Part shown: one piece after another, positions 47,040 through 48,538 of the stretch
How the letters are laid out: the number at the start of each line of letters is the position of its first letter
How positions within the stretch are numbered: position 1 is the stretch's first letter
Assembly: GCA_030040895.1 (NCBI GenBank)
Contig: JASHSJ010000018.1
Coordinates: 1-48,538, forward strand
Length of the DNA stretch: 48,538 nucleotides
Direction: 5' to 3'
DNA from: Microcaldota archaeon
GTDB lineage: Archaea; Micrarchaeota; Micrarchaeia; Micrarchaeales; Micrarchaeaceae
Position numbers and translations under genes: made by a program
Notes under the pieces: generated by a model
Told to the model about the DNA's origin: nothing
What the model saw: only the letters and a program-made list of their open reading frames with translations
Database searches by the model: none

Positions 47040-48538
47040 TTACGTAAGTATTTGCTGCGGATTATCTGCATCAACCAGCACAAGGTCGCCAACCGACAGA
47101 TATATCTTGACGAGTTCGGCCTTCTCAGACGTCGATGTGTATAGTTTCTGCCTGAATTCCTCGAGCCTGTCGGAGTTCAGGAATGCAAGATACGTCTTGG
47201 TTCCGCTGTGCATCGGTAGGTCTATGAACCTGCTGGTCTTCGAGTATATTATTATGTTCGCCTTTTCATTGTGCAGCGTTGTCACTATGTCGGCGAGGTC
47301 GCTCTTGTCCAGGTCAGAGAATATGTGGCCCCTGCTGGCGAGATAGATTCTCAGCTTCTTGAACGTCGCCAAATATTCTATATCGTGTTTGCTCTGCTCG
47401 AGCCACGCGGCCGGGGCGTAGAGGTCGTCGATGCTCACGACGTAGTTCTTGCTCACCAGTGTATTCAGGACCAGCTCAGTATTAGTATATGTAAGCATCA
47501 CCGGCATTCCGGTGACGGTTACGTTGTTCTCGACTCCCATGCCGAACTCGCCAACTGACAGCGGCATGAACCTCCACTTGTACAGCAGGTTCATTTTGTC
47601 GAATATGGACATGAACTGCGCGTAGTTGACGGTGACGTCTACGGCCTTGGGCCTTGGTATCGTTGGTATGTCTATGTAGAAGTCATCCCTTATGGGCGCC
47701 TTTATTATCGTGACTTCTATCATGACAAGAAGTATCACCACTATGAAGTCTATGTACTGGGTGCTTATGACTATGTTGAGCTGCGGCCTCGGGAGCAGGT
47801 ACGTATAGTTCCTGGACAGTATGTTGAACGTGAAATTAAGCTCTGGCGTTGAAGGCAGAGTGCCGCCCGAGGGAAGAGTGTAGACCAGTGCTCCGTTCTG
47901 TATCTGCTCGGTCCTCGAATACTTCCCGTTGACGCTGACCGTGGCATTATAGTTTGACAGCGGAAGCCTCTGCGACGTTATGTAGAATGTGAACGTGCTG
48001 GTGTTTATGTCAGTGCTGGTCAGTGTCACGTTTACCTGCGGAACCTGGAAATATGCGCTCGCGTACACCTGGCCTGAAAAGCCAACTAGCCTGGCTATGT
48101 AAGAACCGCCCGGCCCTATCGCAAAATCAAGGGTCTGGTAGAACGTGTAATTCGGCGGCGATATAGACCCTGAAAACAGCGGAGGAGTCGAATACACGAC
48201 GTGCTGTGACAGATCGAGCACCTCTATGTGCGGCTCTATCTGCTGGGTCGTGTTCGTATCTATTACTATGGTAGCGTTGACAGGCCTGGTTGGCGGGGCT
48301 ATTATCGGCATCGAGAACAGACCATGTGAAACTGGCTCTGGCCTGAAATATATTGTGTCTATTGCGGTGGCGAACGTGCCCGGCGACTTTCCTGTTATCT
48401 GTATCCTTCCGTAGAGCTTTGATATGTTGGCTATGGTCGCCTGGTAGTTCTTGTTTATAGCTATGGGAGACAGAGCCACTGGTATGGGCCCAGCGCTTTT
48501 CGAATAGTTGCTCAGGGCCAGGTTGGAATACGTTGACG
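47040..48538 (-). CDS. Large membrane-anchored surface protein with C-terminal cytoplasmic domain (5' end outside window)
   Basis: At least 498 residues; the frame is open to the window edge, so the N-terminus is missing. The first ~300 visible residues are an extracytoplasmic beta-rich region with sequons (NATIVIDTNTTQQIEP, NYTFYQTLDF, NATVSVNGKYS). One TM (IDFIVVILLVMIEVTIIKA) is followed by about 220 cytosolic residues without recognisable motifs (ELVLNTLVSKNYVVSIDDLY, SDLADIVTTLHNEKANIIIY, LSVGDLVLVDADNPQ). An outside sensor or adhesin with an inside effector domain would fit. GTG at 48479 is not the start, because the frame continues. Confidence 0.75.
   Translation of the reverse strand, partial: STYSNLALSNYSKSAGPIPVALSPIAINKNYQATIANISKLYGRIQITGKSPGTFATAIDTIYFRPEPVSHGLFSMPIIAPPTRPVNATIVIDTNTTQQIEPHIEVLDLSQHVVYSTPPLFSGSISPPNYTFYQTLDFAIGPGGSYIARLVGFSGQVYASAYFQVPQVNVTLTSTDINTSTFTFYITSQRLPLSNYNATVSVNGKYSRTEQIQNGALVYTLPSGGTLPSTPELNFTFNILSRNYTYLLPRPQLNIVISTQYIDFIVVILLVMIEVTIIKAPIRDDFYIDIPTIPRPKAVDVTVNYAQFMSIFDKMNLLYKWRFMPLSVGEFGMGVENNVTVTGMPVMLTYTNTELVLNTLVSKNYVVSIDDLYAPAAWLEQSKHDIEYLATFKKLRIYLASRGHIFSDLDKSDLADIVTTLHNEKANIIIYSKTSRFIDLPMHSGTKTYLAFLNSDRLEEFRQKLYTSTSEKAELVKIYLSVGDLVLVDADNPQQILT

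Noticed and set aside
1-48538. CRISPR arrays, insertion sequences, rRNA operons, prophage
   Set aside because: Read through both strands: no regularly spaced repeats, no transposase or integrase motifs, no conserved rRNA segments.

Overview
The window is a gene-dense piece of an archaeal chromosome. Archaeal hallmarks include an RFC small clamp-loader subunit, topoisomerase VI subunit B, Rio1 kinase, an NMD3-like protein, archease, a Krr1/Pno1-type KH protein, SecE/SecG/SecD/SecF, a class III-signal pilin, a split tRNA-Arg gene and many TATA boxes 25-35 nt upstream of leaderless or nearly leaderless starts. The compactness, the many small membrane or surface proteins of unknown function, a class II lysyl-tRNA synthetase and several stripped-down versions of familiar proteins suggest a small-genome DPANN archaeon, perhaps Micrarchaeota-like. 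That placement is inference: no rRNA gene is present to test it. I see no CRISPR array, insertion sequence, phage gene or plasmid signature, and no gene-free stretch longer than 300 bases.

Layout. 1-9.1 kb: an edge-truncated gene, ATP-dependent DNA ligase, a ~1,027-aa beta-helix surface protein, tRNA-Thr(CGT), and two paralogous GT-C-type membrane glycosyltransferases around a small unknown gene. 9.1-16.5 kb: RFC small subunit, a repeated beta-sandwich protein, an operon of peroxiredoxin, UbiE-like methyltransferase and DinB polymerase, an ADP-ribosyltransferase-fold protein, an exported protein, thioredoxin reductase and a beta-CASP metallo-beta-lactamase. 16.5-20.3 kb: two tandem TFB-like proteins made only of cyclin folds, two helical unknowns, a small membrane protein and tRNA-Glu(CTC). 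20.3-27.4 kb: ArgRS, paired exported paralogues, intron-containing tRNA-Arg(CCT), a DsbA-like protein without its CxxC, a short DUF460 protein, a PH-like protein, NAD(P)HX dehydratase, an AbrB-like regulator and SecG (51 aa). 27.4-33.8 kb: DUF1653, YchF-type GTPase, APC permease, tRNA-Leu(CAG), an HExxH protein, an isolated NFACT-R protein, SecE, ThiI and Rio1. 33.9-39.4 kb: SecF-SecD, NMD3-like protein, a zinc-ribbon protein, pilin, a four-CBS protein and tRNA-Cys(GCA). 39.5-48.5 kb: small proteins including a 23-aa Arg/Lys peptide, archease, a Nudix-uracil-DNA-glycosylase fusion, LysRS, two unknowns, the KH protein, Top6B and an edge-truncated surface receptor-like protein.

Themes. DNA maintenance (ligase, RFC, DinB, Nudix-UDG, Top6B), translation and ribosome biogenesis (four or more factors, two synthetases, five tRNAs, archease, ThiI), protein export (four Sec subunits at three loci) and cell-surface glycoproteins dominate. 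Two control signals recur. Several divergent gene pairs share one AT-rich core that reads as a TATA box on both strands. Genes with a leader often carry GGTGAT or a close variant exactly three bases before the start codon. That spacing points to AUU and AUC as start codons for the AbrB-like and NMD3-like genes. The most unusual proteins are the cyclin-only TFB pair, the Nudix-UDG fusion that lacks most Fe-S cysteines, the ART-fold protein and the isolated NFACT-R protein.
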